Counted from the stretch's first letter, positions 1-9,312 are shown. The stretch: 64,000 nucleotides of DNA from Streptomyces monomycini (GCF_022271435.1 NZ_JAFIQY010000027.1:49706-113705); one strand, 5' to 3'. Numbers and translations are program-made. The notes: generated by a model from the sequence alone, not told the origin.

Positions 1-134
1 AGGAAGACGGCGAAGCCGGGGCTCGCCGCGAGGCGTCCCGTCCAGACGGCCCATCCCGACACCGCCATGACGGCGACGAGCGCGAGGAAGACCGGGCTGA
101 CGCGGCGGTCGGTGCGCTGGGCTGATGTGGTCAT
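1..134 (-). CDS. Membrane protein, N-terminal part only (runs off the left edge)
   Basis: The reverse strand has an ATG at 134 and stays open to the window edge, giving about 44 residues. The peptide starts with a short polar stretch (MTTSAQRTDRRVS), then a hydrophobic segment (PVFLALVAVMAVSGWAVW), which looks like a first transmembrane helix or an uncleaved signal anchor. Nothing more specific can be said because the rest is outside the window. It is divergent from the next gene, with a 156-base gap containing short GTGTCGGTGTG-type repeats around 168-193. Confidence 0.55.
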   Translation of the reverse strand, partial: MTTSAQRTDRRVSPVFLALVAVMAVSGWAVWTGRLAASPGFAVF

Positions 135-290
135 GGTGCGGGGCTCCTGGGTGTTGCCGTGGGGCTCGGTGTCGGTGTGCGTGTCGGTGTGTGATGCCGT
201 TACGGGCAGCCATGACCGTATCCGCGGGCGGGGCGGCCGTGCACGGAAAACGATAGGCGGCGGGCGGGAGGTTCCGGGCAGTCTGGGCCC

Positions 291-842
291 ATGACGGATA
301 CGGACGCGGTACGGACGGTGCGGGTGTTCCACCGCGACTGGGAGATGGAGTGCTGTGGCACGGCGTTCTCGGTGGGGGACGAGGTCGCGTGGCCGCTGGT
401 CTTCGAGAGCGTTCCGGAGGCGGACGCGGCGGTCTGGGCGGACTGCCTGGACGAGCGGGGACTGCTGCGGACGGTCACGTTGCACGGCGACGCGGCGGAC
501 AAGAGGTACGGCGCGCCCCGGATCACGGGGCGGGTCCGGTCGATCCACGTGGCGATCGTGGGATACCGGGGGGCTGAGCCGGTGCCCGGTGAGCGGTGGC
601 TGCGGCCGGTCGAGCGGTGCCCGAAGCGGTTCTCCGACCGTGTCCCGGATGGTGTGGGAGATCGGGGCGGGAGGGCGCGTACGGGGCCGGGCGCTGGGAG
701 GGCGCATACGGGACTGGACGGCGGGAGGGCGCGTACGGGGCCGGGTGGTGGCGGGGAGAGCCGGAGCGAGGGGGCTTATCGGCGGGTCGAGCGCGGCGTC
801 GTCGTCGAGATCGACGTGGCGTGTGCGGAGCGTGGCGCGTGA
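291..842 (+). CDS. DUF6578-like conserved actinobacterial protein
   Basis: 183 residues starting at an ATG. The N-terminal 110 residues (VFHRDWEMECCGTAFSVGDE and on) resemble, from memory, the DUF6578 family of Streptomyces; function unknown. It has no signal peptide or membrane segment, so it is probably cytoplasmic. Residues about 125-157 are three near-identical 9-residue units (GRARTGPGA, GRAHTGLDG, GRARTGPGG) encoded by a 27-base tandem repeat, an insertion before the conserved-looking C-terminus (RRVERGVVVEIDVACAE). The next gene starts 29 bases downstream on the same strand. The family call is memory-based; the coding call rests on the long open frame and codon bias. Confidence 0.7.
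   Translation: MTDTDAVRTVRVFHRDWEMECCGTAFSVGDEVAWPLVFESVPEADAAVWADCLDERGLLRTVTLHGDAADKRYGAPRITGRVRSIHVAIVGYRGAEPVPGERWLRPVERCPKRFSDRVPDGVGDRGGRARTGPGAGRAHTGLDGGRARTGPGGGGESRSEGAYRRVERGVVVEIDVACAERGA
664..760 (+). repeat. 27-base in-frame tandem repeat, about 3 copies
   Basis: Three copies of a unit beginning GGGAGGGCGC(G/A)TACGGG, spaced 27 bases apart, lie inside the DUF6578-like gene and encode 9-residue units. Length change by whole units would keep the frame. Confidence 0.75.
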
Positions 843-871
843 AGCGGCCGCCCGTACAGGACAATGGGCCG

Positions 872-3800
872 GTGCGCTACGGAATCCTCGGCACCACCCA
901 GGCCCACCGGAGCGACGGCACGCCCGTCGCCCTCGGTGGCTCGCGTCTGCGCGCACTGCTCACGGCGCTCGCGCTGCGGCCCGGGCGCGCGCTCACCGCC
1001 GACCTGCTGATCGCGGACGTCTGGGGCCCGGAGCCGCCCGCCGACGCGAACGGCGCGTTGCAGGCCCTGATCGCGCGGCTGCGCCGGTCCGTGGGCCGGG
1101 ACGCGATCGCCTCCGTACACGGCGGGTACCGGCTGTGCGCCGACCCGTCCGACGTGGACCTGCACCGTTTCGAGGAGCTGGCCGCCGAAGGGGCGCAGGC
1201 CCTGGACGGCGCCGATCCGGTCAAGGCCGCCGTGCTGCTCGACGACGCCCTCGCGCTCTGGCGCGGCCCGGCGCTGGCCGACCTCCCGGAGGCGGCGGGC
1301 GAGGCGGCGCGCGCCGAGCGCGGCCACCTGGACGCCCGCCGCAACCGGCTCGCCGCGGAGGTCGCCCTCGGGCGTCCCGGCCAGGCGCTGCCCGCGCTGG
1401 CGTCCCTGTGCGCGGACCATCCGCTGGACGAGCCGCTCCAGGCCCTGCGCCTGCGCGCCCTGCGAGCCGCTGGCCGCACGGCGGAGGCGCTCGACGCGTA
1501 CGCCTCGGTGCGGGCTGCCCTCGTCGATCGACTGGGTGTCGAGCCCGGCCTCGAACTGCGGGGCCTGCATGGGGAGTTGCTGCGGGGGGAGGGTGCTTCC
1601 GCGGGGCGGGCGGAGGTGGCGGGAGCAGGGGTGGCGGAAGCGGAGGCGGCGGAAGCGGGCGGGCCGGCTTCGGGTGCGTCGGCTTTGGACGTGCCGGCTT
1701 CGGGCGTACCGGCTTCAGGCATGGCGGCTTCGGGTTCCGGTGGTGGACGTGCCGGTCGGCGGGGCATGGAGACGGCCGTGAGCCCGTCAGCGGGGGCCGG
1801 AGCCCGTAATGGGGTCGGCGCCCGGCCTGGCAACCTGCGGTCGCGGCCGACCTCCTTCGTGGGCCGGGAGGACGACCTGGCCGCGATCCGCGCCGACCTG
1901 GCCGCCCACCGCCTGGTGACCCTGCTGGGCCCCGGCGGCGCGGGTAAGACGCGGCTCTCGCAGGAGAGCGCCGAGACGGCTGCGGCCGCGGCGCCGGACG
2001 CCTGGACGGACGGGGTGTGGTTCGCGGAGCTGGCGCCCGTGGACGACCCGCAGACCGTTCCGGAGGCGGTGCTCACCGCTCTCGGGGCGCGCGAGACCGT
2101 GCTGCGCGGCACCACCGCCGAGGAACTGCGCGCCGCCTCCGACCGGTCGGCGCACGACCCGATGGCCCAGCTCGCCGAGTTCTGCGAGCACCGGCGGATG
2201 CTCCTGGTCCTCGACAACTGCGAGCATGTGATCGGCGCCGCCGCCGACCTGGCCGACCGGCTGCTGACCGAGTGCCCCGGCGTCACGGTGCTGGCCACCA
2301 GCCGGGAGCCGCTGGCCGTGCCGGGGGAGGCGGTGCGGCCGGTGGAACCGCTGCCCGACCCGGTCGCGCTGCGGCTGCTGGCCGACCGGGGGGCCGCCGC
2401 GCGGCCCGGGTTCCGTGTCGAGGACGACCCGGTCGCCTGTGCCGAGATCTGCCGGCGGCTCGACGGGCTGCCGCTCGCCATCGAACTGGCCGCCGCCCGG
2501 CTGCGGTTGCTCGGCCCGCGCCAGTTGGCCGACCGGCTGGACGACCGGTTCCGGCTGCTGACCAGCGGGAGCCGCACCGTACTGCCCAGGCAGCAGACGC
2601 TGCGTGCGGTGGTGGACTGGTCCTGGGACCTGCTCGACGCCACCGAACGAGCCGTGCTGCGCCGGCTGTCGGTCTTCTCCGGCGGCTGTGATCTGGACAT
2701 CGCGGAGGAGGTCTGCGGGGACGGGCCGAAGGGGTTGGAAGGGGCGGACGGGCCGGACGGGCCGGACGGGGCGGACGGGCTGGAAGGGGCGGACAGGCGG
2801 GGTGGCATGGCGGGCTCCCGGACCCGGGTGGCGCCCCGCGACGTGGCCGTCCTGCTCGGCTCGCTGATCGACAAGTCGCTGGTGGTCGCGGCCCAGGACG
2901 GCGACGGGCGGATGCGCTACCGGCTGCTGGAGACCGTCTCGGAGTACGCCGGTGAGCGCCTGGACGAGGCGGGGGAGCGGCCCGCGACCGAACGGCGTCA
3001 CCTGGTCGCCTACCGCGAACTCGCCCGTAACGCGGACCCGTTGCTGCGCGGCCCCGAGCAGCGCGCCTGGCTGGACCGGCTGGAGCTGGAACACGACAAC
3101 CTGCGCACCGCGCTGCGCCGGGCCGTCGCCGCCCACGACGAGCACGAGGCTCTGTGCCTGCTGCTCTCGCTCCAGTGGTTCTGGACGTTGCGCGACCACC
3201 GCGCCGACGCCCGCGCCTGGTCGACCGCCGTGGCGGCCCTCGGCCCCGACCCCTTCGCGCTGCCCGTCGAACCGGCGCCCGTGCTGCACGCCCGGCCCAT
3301 CGACGCGCCGCCGCCGATGGACCCCGAACAGCTGAAGGAGGCGCGCCGCGAGGCCCGGCTGGTCGGGCTGGCCAGCGTCGAGAGCGACATCGAGGTGCTG
3401 CGCAAGCGGGAGCTGCGGGACGAGCTGACCGGCATCCTGGCCGCCTACCGCAGCGGTCTGCCGCAGACCTGCAAGCTGCCGGGCGTGATGTGGTACTACG
3501 CGGTGCTGCTGACGGGCCGGTTCGACGAGCTGGCGCAGATGACGGAGGACGCGGTACGCGCCTGCCGGGAGTACGGCTACGCGTGGGAGCTGGCCTTCGT
3601 CCTCCAGCTGCGTTCCAAGATCTTCAACGACCGGCCGGACGGCCTGTCCCAGGCCCGCAGGGACGCCGACGAATCCCTGGAGATCTTCGTGCGGCTCGGG
3701 GACGCGTGGGGCGCGGCGGAGGCCATCGCGGGGCGCGGCGAGTCGCGTGAGGGGCGCGGCGAGTACGCGCTCGCCGCCGAGGACTACCGGGCGGCCATCC

Positions 3801-4471
3801 GCTACGCCGAGGAGCTCGGGGCGCGCAGCCAGGTGCTGCTGCTCCAGACCCGGCTGGGCAGCGTGCTGATCGAGGACGACGACGAAGCGGCCGGCGAGCG
3901 GCTGCTGTACGAGGTGCTGGAGCGGGCGAAGGAGCGAAACAGCGGCCGGGACGCGGTGTCGTTCGCCCATCTGACGCTCGCGATGCACCTCACGTGCGCG
4001 GGCCGGCTCCAGGAAGCGCGCGGTCATCTGGAGGAGGTGCGCAAGGCGTTCGGCCAGCGCGGGCCGGAGATGTTCAAGGGCGTGCTGGCCATGTCCCTGG
4101 TCTCCCTGGACATCGAGGAGGGGAAGTACGCCGCCGACATGCTGCCCCGGATCCGGTCGGCCATGGAGCTGTTCCAGGACGAACTGACGCAGATCGTCGC
4201 GCCCGACCTGCCGGTGATCCAACTCCTGACCGGGGCGCGGGCGCTGCTGGGCGTACGGGGCGCGGCGGCCGGCGGCCCGGACGCGGCCCGGCTGATCGGC
4301 GCGTACGACGCGCTCCGCTCCCGCTCGCACCGGCCGCAGCGGATCATCCGGAAGGACCGGGCGGCGGCCGAGGCGGAGGCGCGCGCGGCGCTCGGCGACG
4401 ACGCCGCCTACGAACGGGCGTACGCCGAAGGCGGCGGCCTCTCTCTCGAAGAGGCCACCGCCCTCATCTGA
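872..4471 (+). CDS. AfsR/SARP-family regulator with NB-ARC ATPase and TPR region
   Basis: GTG start at 872 chosen because the conserved winged-helix begins at once (RYGILGTTQAHR); an upstream in-frame ATG would add an unlikely Gly/Arg-rich leader. 1199 residues. Order: OmpR-type DNA-binding domain (about 5-95), BTAD helices (about 100-245), an Ala/Gly/Ser linker made of GEAEAA- and PASG-like repeats (about 245-310), an NB-ARC/STAND ATPase with Walker A GPGGAGKT near 353 and Walker B LLVLDNCEH near 445, a second low-complexity insert GPDGPDGADG (about 619-645), then helical TPR-like repeats to the end. Members of this class activate secondary metabolism or stress genes after ATP-dependent oligomerisation. 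No biosynthetic cluster is adjacent, so the target is unknown. The downstream ABC genes are convergent, not co-transcribed. Confidence 0.9.
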   Translation: MRYGILGTTQAHRSDGTPVALGGSRLRALLTALALRPGRALTADLLIADVWGPEPPADANGALQALIARLRRSVGRDAIASVHGGYRLCADPSDVDLHRFEELAAEGAQALDGADPVKAAVLLDDALALWRGPALADLPEAAGEAARAERGHLDARRNRLAAEVALGRPGQALPALASLCADHPLDEPLQALRLRALRAAGRTAEALDAYASVRAALVDRLGVEPGLELRGLHGELLRGEGASAGRAEVAGAGVAEAEAAEAGGPASGASALDVPASGVPASGMAASGSGGGRAGRRGMETAVSPSAGAGARNGVGARPGNLRSRPTSFVGREDDLAAIRADLAAHRLVTLLGPGGAGKTRLSQESAETAAAAAPDAWTDGVWFAELAPVDDPQTVPEAVLTALGARETVLRGTTAEELRAASDRSAHDPMAQLAEFCEHRRMLLVLDNCEHVIGAAADLADRLLTECPGVTVLATSREPLAVPGEAVRPVEPLPDPVALRLLADRGAAARPGFRVEDDPVACAEICRRLDGLPLAIELAAARLRLLGPRQLADRLDDRFRLLTSGSRTVLPRQQTLRAVVDWSWDLLDATERAVLRRLSVFSGGCDLDIAEEVCGDGPKGLEGADGPDGPDGADGLEGADRRGGMAGSRTRVAPRDVAVLLGSLIDKSLVVAAQDGDGRMRYRLLETVSEYAGERLDEAGERPATERRHLVAYRELARNADPLLRGPEQRAWLDRLELEHDNLRTALRRAVAAHDEHEALCLLLSLQWFWTLRDHRADARAWSTAVAALGPDPFALPVEPAPVLHARPIDAPPPMDPEQLKEARREARLVGLASVESDIEVLRKRELRDELTGILAAYRSGLPQTCKLPGVMWYYAVLLTGRFDELAQMTEDAVRACREYGYAWELAFVLQLRSKIFNDRPDGLSQARRDADESLEIFVRLGDAWGAAEAIAGRGESREGRGEYALAAEDYRAAIRYAEELGARSQVLLLQTRLGSVLIEDDDEAAGERLLYEVLERAKERNSGRDAVSFAHLTLAMHLTCAGRLQEARGHLEEVRKAFGQRGPEMFKGVLAMSLVSLDIEEGKYAADMLPRIRSAMELFQDELTQIVAPDLPVIQLLTGARALLGVRGAAAGGPDAARLIGAYDALRSRSHRPQRIIRKDRAAAEAEARAALGDDAAYERAYAEGGGLSLEEATALI

Positions 4472-4504
4472 CGCGAGCCGGGCGAAGGTGACGCGTCAGG
4501 ATTC

Positions 4505-5347
4505 TCAGGTCTTCTTGCGGAACTTGTTCACCGCGAGGGGCGCGAAGACCAGGGTGATGCCGGCGGTCCAGGCCAGGGTGATCAGTACGGGGTGGGCGAC
4601 CGCGCCCTGGCCGTTCATCAGGGCCCGGGCCGCGTCCGCCAGGTTCGACAGCGGGTTGATCTTGGTGAACGCCTCCATCCAGCCCGGCATCGTCGTGGGC
4701 GGGGCGAATATGGAGGAGCCGAACTGCAGCGGCATCAGCACCATGAAGCCCACTCCCTGCACCGCCTGCGGCGTCTTCATGGTCAGCCCGAGCAGCATGA
4801 AGATCCAGGTCAGCGAGGAGCCGAAGAGCAGCGCCAGGGCGACGGCCGCCAGCAGCTCCAGCGGGCCGGTCCGCAGGTCGAAACCGATCAGGAACGCCAG
4901 CGACAGCAGGATGACGGTGGAGACCAGCATCCGCCCCGACTCCACGAGCATCTTCGCCGTCAGCACCGAGGAGCGGGCGATCGGCATCGTGCGGAAGCGG
5001 TCCATCACCCCCTTGTTGAAGTCGTCGTTGACACCGGAACCGACCGACATGGCGATGTTCAGACCGCCCATCGCCAGCAGACCGGGGATGATGTAGTTCA
5101 CGTACGCGGAACGGTCGCCGCCCAGGCTGCCGCCCATCGCGCCGCCGAAGACGTACACGAACAGCAGCGTGAAGACGATCGGCATCAACAGGGCGTCGAA
5201 CATCGACTCCGGGTCGTTCTTGATCTGCATCGCGTTGCGGCGCACCAGGGCGCCCGTGTGACGCAGATGGGCCCGCGGGCCGATCCGGCCCTCGTCGGCA
5301 CCCGGCCGCTGCGGCCTGCCCGGCGCCGCCACCGTCGCGGCACTCAT
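4505..5347 (-). CDS. ABC-2 type drug exporter permease (DrrB-like)
   Basis: 280 residues with six predicted hydrophobic segments and the ABC-2 membrane family pattern (QIKNDPESMFDALLMPIVF near residue 41, a typical DrrB N-terminal element, then repeated helices up to the C-terminus). It should form the membrane dimer through which the ATPase below exports a hydrophobic drug or lipid. Its start overlaps the stop of the ATPase gene by 4 bases (ATGA coupling), so both are one transcript. It converges with the SARP gene with only a 33-base gap. Substrate cannot be told from sequence. Confidence 0.92.
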   Translation of the reverse strand: MSAATVAAPGRPQRPGADEGRIGPRAHLRHTGALVRRNAMQIKNDPESMFDALLMPIVFTLLFVYVFGGAMGGSLGGDRSAYVNYIIPGLLAMGGLNIAMSVGSGVNDDFNKGVMDRFRTMPIARSSVLTAKMLVESGRMLVSTVILLSLAFLIGFDLRTGPLELLAAVALALLFGSSLTWIFMLLGLTMKTPQAVQGVGFMVLMPLQFGSSIFAPPTTMPGWMEAFTKINPLSNLADAARALMNGQGAVAHPVLITLAWTAGITLVFAPLAVNKFRKKT

Positions 5348-6399
5348 GCCGGAACCTCCTCGAACTGCTTGTCCTGAACGTCCTGCTGGTCCCGCGGCCC
5401 GTCCTCGGGGCCGCCGCTGCCGGCCTCCGAGGTCTTCTGGCCGGTGATGGCCAGGAACACCTCGTCCAGGCTGGGCAGGTGGGTGTTGATGCCGGAGATC
5501 GTGAAGCCCCGCTCGCCGAGCATGCCGACCACGGCGGACAGCTGCTCGTCGCTGACGATCGGCACGTTGACCACGCCGTCCTCGTGGTCGGCGGTGGCGC
5601 CCGCGACGCCGTCCAGGCCGGCCTGCGCGATGGCGCCGACCATGCGGTCCAGCTCGTCGCGCCGCGCCGGGCGTATCTGGAGCGTACGGCCGCCGACCTT
5701 GGTCTTCAGCTCGTCGACCTCGCCCTCGGCGATGACCCGGCCGCGGTCGATGACCGTCAGCTCATGGGCCAGCTGCTCGGCCTCTTCCATGTACTGGGTG
5801 GTGAGCAGGACCGTCGCGCCGTCCCGCACCATGCTGCGGACCTCGTCCCAGACCTCGTTGCGGGTGCGGGGGTCGAGGCCGGTGGTCGGCTCGTCCAGAT
5901 ACAGCACCGCGGGCCGGCCGATCATCGAGGCGGCCAGGTCCAGGCGGCGGCGCATACCGCCGGAGTACTTGGCGGCGGCCCGGCCGGCGGCCTCGGTGAG
6001 GGAGAACCGCTCCAGCAGCTCGTCGGCCCGCGCGCGGGCGTCCTTGCGGGAGAGGTCCAGCAGCCGGCCGATCATGTACAGGTTCTCCCGGCCGGAGAGC
6101 TTCTCGTCGACCGAGGCGTACTGCCCGGTGAGGCCGATGGTGCGGCGCAGCGCACGCGGCTGGCGCACCACGTCGAAGCCCGCCACGGTCGCCGTGCCGG
6201 CGTCCGGGACCAGCAGGGTGGACAGGCAGCGGACCAGCGTCGTCTTGCCCGCGCCGTTCGGCCCGAGCACGCCGAGCACGGTGCCTTCCCGTACATCGAG
6301 ATCCACCCCGTCCACGGCCTTCACCTCGCCGAAGTGCTTGACCAGCCCCCGCACTTCGACGGCGTTCCCCGCGCCGTTGGATGTCGTCTTTCGCGTCAT
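5344..6399 (-). CDS. ABC exporter ATP-binding protein (DrrA-like)
   Basis: 351 residues. Walker A GPNGAGKTT at about 46-54, Q-loop region GLTGQYASVDEKLSG, signature YSGGMRRRLDLA, Walker B VLYLDEPTTGLD and H-loop replaced by the DrrA-type LLTTQYMEEAEQL (glutamine instead of histidine, as is usual in DrrA proteins). The C-terminal about 100 residues are the DrrA accessory domain ending with the conserved LPSLDEVFLAITG. It energises the permease encoded immediately downstream. First gene of a two-gene unit; the upstream 190-base gap holds only a GGCGGCGTACC-type repeat, and no regulator is adjacent. Confidence 0.94.
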   Translation of the reverse strand: MTRKTTSNGAGNAVEVRGLVKHFGEVKAVDGVDLDVREGTVLGVLGPNGAGKTTLVRCLSTLLVPDAGTATVAGFDVVRQPRALRRTIGLTGQYASVDEKLSGRENLYMIGRLLDLSRKDARARADELLERFSLTEAAGRAAAKYSGGMRRRLDLAASMIGRPAVLYLDEPTTGLDPRTRNEVWDEVRSMVRDGATVLLTTQYMEEAEQLAHELTVIDRGRVIAEGEVDELKTKVGGRTLQIRPARRDELDRMVGAIAQAGLDGVAGATADHEDGVVNVPIVSDEQLSAVVGMLGERGFTISGINTHLPSLDEVFLAITGQKTSEAGSGGPEDGPRDQQDVQDKQFEEVPA

Positions 6400-6591
6400 G
6401 CCCCCACGATGGCAGGCCCCACTGACAAACGACCGACAGCTGACCGACAGCCCAGGTGGGAGCGGTGCGGGGCCGTGCAGGGCCGAAGGCGGCGGGCTGG
6501 CGGCGGGTCGGCGGCGGACCGACGGTGGATCGGCGGCGTACCGGCGGCGTACCGGCGGCGGCGCCGGGAAGACGCCGCCACCGGAGTCCCG
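6400..6591. other. Intergenic stretch with short GGCGGCG(T/G)ACC repeats
   Basis: Between panB (ends 6592) and the ABC ATPase start (6399), all on the reverse strand. From 6488 to 6570 it holds imperfect repeats of GGCGGCGGACC/GGCGGCGTACC. No gene and no clear terminator seen; the first 60 bases next to the ATPase start (about 6400-6460) must hold its promoter. Confidence 0.5.
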
Positions 6592-7524
6592 TCAGCGGAA
6601 GCTGTGCTCCTGCGCCGGGAACGTGCCGCCGACGACCTCTTCCGCGAAGTCCTTGGCCGCGCTGCCCAGGACCTCGCGCAGATTCGCGTACTGCTTGACG
6701 AAGCGGGGCACATGGCCACTGGTCAGACCGGCCATGTCCGTCCAGACCAGGACCTGGGCGTCGCAGCCGATGCCGGCGCCGATGCCCACCGTGGGGATGT
6801 GCAGCGAGCGGGTGACCTCGGCGGCCAGCTCGGCCGGCACGGCTTCCAGGACGACGGAGAAGGCCCCCGCGTCCTGCACGGCCTTGGCGTCGCGCAGCAG
6901 TTGCTGGGCCGCCTCCTCGCCGCGGCCCTGCACCGGGTAGCCCCCGTACGCGTTGACGGACTGCGGCGTCAGGCCGACGTGGGCCATGACCGGGATGCCG
7001 GAGGAGACCAGCAGCTCGACCTGGTGGGCGGAACGCTCGCCGCCCTCCAGCTTGACCGCGCCCACACCGGCCTCCTTGACCAGGCGGGTGGCGTTGCGCA
7101 GGGCCTGGACCGGGCTCTCCTGGAAGGCGCCGAAGGGCAGGTCGGCGACGATCAGGGCGCGCTCGGTGCCGCGGACGACGGCCGCGGACAGCATCGTGAT
7201 CTCGTCCATCGTGACCGGCACGGTGGACTCGTACCCGAGGTGGCAGTTGCCCATCGAGTCGCCGACCAGCAGCACCGGGATGCCGGCCTCGTCGAAGACG
7301 GACGCGGTCATCGCGTCGTAGGCGGTGAGCATGGGCCACTTCTCGCCGCGCTCCTTGGCGGCGGCGATGTCGCGCACGGTCACGCGGCGCGAGCTCTTCC
7401 CTCCGTACAGCGCCTTCTTGCTGCTGTCGGACGCGGGCTTGGCGGCGGGTCCGCCGGGTGCGGGTGTCTTGGGTGCGGGCGTCCCGTCCGCGGGCGGATT
7501 CTGGGCAGGCGAAAGCTGCGTCAT
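6592..7524 (-). CDS. panB: 3-methyl-2-oxobutanoate hydroxymethyltransferase
   Basis: 310 residues. PanB transfers a hydroxymethyl group from 5,10-methylene-tetrahydrofolate to 2-oxoisovalerate, the first step of pantothenate synthesis. Visible family motifs: MLTAYDAMTASVFDEAGI, the metal-binding LLVGDSMGN, AVKLEGG, and PVMAHVGLTPQSV. Compared with the usual about 265-280 residues it has a Pro/Ala-rich N-terminal tail of some 35 residues (PADGTPAPKTPAPGGP), common in actinomycete PanB and probably disordered. Stand-alone gene here: panC and panD are not in the window. It is divergent from the MFS gene at 7690. Confidence 0.95.
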   Translation of the reverse strand: MTQLSPAQNPPADGTPAPKTPAPGGPAAKPASDSSKKALYGGKSSRRVTVRDIAAAKERGEKWPMLTAYDAMTASVFDEAGIPVLLVGDSMGNCHLGYESTVPVTMDEITMLSAAVVRGTERALIVADLPFGAFQESPVQALRNATRLVKEAGVGAVKLEGGERSAHQVELLVSSGIPVMAHVGLTPQSVNAYGGYPVQGRGEEAAQQLLRDAKAVQDAGAFSVVLEAVPAELAAEVTRSLHIPTVGIGAGIGCDAQVLVWTDMAGLTSGHVPRFVKQYANLREVLGSAAKDFAEEVVGGTFPAQEHSFR

Positions 7525-7645
7525 GGCGACGGCTCCTGTTCGTCATCTCGAAGCGCCCTGACGGCGTCTCCGGACTCCCTTCCATGCTGGCACGTGCCGC
7601 GGGGGGAGTGGAAGGGGCGTCGCAGGGGTGCCCTGGACACTCCTG

Positions 7646-7668
7646 CGATACGGAACGGGCCCGTATCG
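7646..7668. promoter_or_regulatory. Inverted repeat in the MFS promoter, candidate TetR operator
   Basis: Perfect 8-base arms CGATACGG / CCGTATCG with a 7-base centre, ending 21 bases before the exporter ATG. Position and size fit an operator of the coupled TetR protein. Inference only. Confidence 0.5.
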
Positions 7669-7677
7669 GAATCAGCG

Positions 7678-7683
7678 TAGGGT
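7678..7683 (+). promoter_or_regulatory. Candidate -10 box (TAGGGT) of a leaderless exporter mRNA
   Basis: TAGGGT ends 6 bases before the ATG at 7690. In Streptomyces a TANNNT box at this distance often marks transcription starting at or next to the start codon. No convincing -35 box is seen. Confidence 0.4.
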
Positions 7684-7689
7684 GGGGAC

Positions 7690-9312
7690 ATGGCCAGCTC
7701 ATCGACCCCCGCCGGCATAGCCGACGCGCCCCGGCTCGTGCCGGAGCACATCCACCGCCGCCGCTGGGTGATCCTTTCCGTCCTGATGCTCAGCCTGCTG
7801 ATCGTGGTGCTGGACAACTCGATCCTCAACGTGGCGATGAAGACGATCGCCACCCCGGCCCCCACCGGCCTCGGCGCCACCCAGAGCCAGCTGGAGTGGG
7901 CGATCAACTCCTACACGCTGGTCTTCGCGGGCCTGCTGTTCACCTCCGGGCTGCTCGGCGACCGCCTGGGCCGCAAGAAGGTGCTGATCTTCGGGCTGGT
8001 GGTGTTCGGCGCCGGCTCGGTGCTGGCCGCCGTCGCCGGGTCGCCCGGCCAGCTCATCGCCTTCCGGGCCGTGATGGGCCTGGGCGGCGCCTTCGTGATG
8101 CCCGCCACCCTCGCCGTCCTGATGAACGTCTTCGAGCGGGACGAGCAGCCGAAGGCGATCGGCATCTGGGCGGGCGGCGTGGGCCTGGCCATCGCGATCG
8201 GCCCGATCGCGGGCGGACTGCTGCTGGACCACTTCTGGTGGGGTTCGGTCTTTCTGGTGAACGTTCCGATCGTGCTGGTCGCCCTGGCCGCGATGGTCCT
8301 CCTGGTGCCCGACTCCAAGAACCCCCGGCCGGGCAAGCTGGACCCGGTCGGTGTGCTGCTCTCGGTCGTCGGCCTGGTGCTGCTGGTGTACGGGATCATC
8401 AAGGGCGGCCAGCTCGCCGACTTCACCGATCCGCAGGTGCTGGGCACCGTCCTGGGCGGACTGCTCGTCCTGGTCGGGTTCGTGCTGTACGAGAAGCGCA
8501 TCGATCACCCGTCGATCGACGTCGATCTCTTCCGTAAGCCGGCTTTCTCGGCCGCCGTCGGTGCCATCGCGCTGGTCTTCTTCGCGCTGATGGGGGTCAC
8601 GTTCTTCGTCGTCTTCTACGTCCAGAGCGTGCGCGGCTTCACGCCGCTCCAGGCGGGCCTGCTGATCCTGCCGCTGGCCGCCGCCCAGATGATCTTCGCG
8701 CCCCGGGCCCGGCACGTCGTCGACCGCTTCGGCTCACGCGTGGTCTGCACGGTCGGGATGCTGCTGGTCGCCGCCACCATGTCCGGCTTCCTGCTGCTGG
8801 ACACCGACACCCCGATCTGGGTGCTGGAAGTGCTCTTCTTCGTCCAGGGCACCGGCATGGCGCACATCATGCCGCCGGTCACCGTATCGATCATGCAGGC
8901 GCTGCCGCGTGAGAAGGCGGGCTCCGGATCGGCGCTCAACAACACGTTCCGGCAGGTCGGCGGCACGCTCGGGGTCGCCGTACTGGGCTCGCTGCTGTCC
9001 ACGGTCTACCGCGACGGCATCGAAGGGACACTGCGGTCCGTCCCCGGCCTGACCGAGACCGCCCGGCACGCAGCGGGCGAGTCCATCGAGGCGACACTCG
9101 GGCTCGCCCGGAGCCTGGGCCCGGCCGGGCAGGCGCTGAAGGACGACGCGACCGCGGCGTTCATCCACGCCATGCACGTCACCGCGCTCGGCTCCGCCGC
9201 CATCGCGGTGCTCGGCGCCGTCGTGGTCGCCGCCTTCCTGCCGGGCAGGATGGGGAACGACGCGCGCGGTACGGACCGGGCGAAGCAGGAAAAGGCGGAA
9301 GCACGGACATGA
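7690..9312 (+). CDS. DHA2-family (14-helix) drug:proton antiporter
   Basis: 540 residues with about 14 hydrophobic segments. The pattern is EmrB/QacA: motif around SILNVAMKTIA in helix 1, QLEWAINSYTLVFAGLL in helix 2, GDRLGRKKVLIFG in loop 2-3, and GSALNNTFRQVGGTLGVAVL before the late helices. It should export lipophilic drugs or metabolites across the membrane using the proton gradient. The stop overlaps the start of the TetR gene by 4 bases, so exporter and regulator are made from one mRNA, and an inverted repeat in the promoter suggests local repression. Substrate unknown. Confidence 0.93.
   Translation: MASSSTPAGIADAPRLVPEHIHRRRWVILSVLMLSLLIVVLDNSILNVAMKTIATPAPTGLGATQSQLEWAINSYTLVFAGLLFTSGLLGDRLGRKKVLIFGLVVFGAGSVLAAVAGSPGQLIAFRAVMGLGGAFVMPATLAVLMNVFERDEQPKAIGIWAGGVGLAIAIGPIAGGLLLDHFWWGSVFLVNVPIVLVALAAMVLLVPDSKNPRPGKLDPVGVLLSVVGLVLLVYGIIKGGQLADFTDPQVLGTVLGGLLVLVGFVLYEKRIDHPSIDVDLFRKPAFSAAVGAIALVFFALMGVTFFVVFYVQSVRGFTPLQAGLLILPLAAAQMIFAPRARHVVDRFGSRVVCTVGMLLVAATMSGFLLLDTDTPIWVLEVLFFVQGTGMAHIMPPVTVSIMQALPREKAGSGSALNNTFRQVGGTLGVAVLGSLLSTVYRDGIEGTLRSVPGLTETARHAAGESIEATLGLARSLGPAGQALKDDATAAFIHAMHVTALGSAAIAVLGAVVVAAFLPGRMGNDARGTDRAKQEKAEART

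Noticed and set aside
872..6399. A secondary-metabolite cluster made of the SARP regulator and the DrrAB exporter
   Set aside because: No biosynthetic enzyme lies between or near them and the genes are convergent, so there is no cluster.
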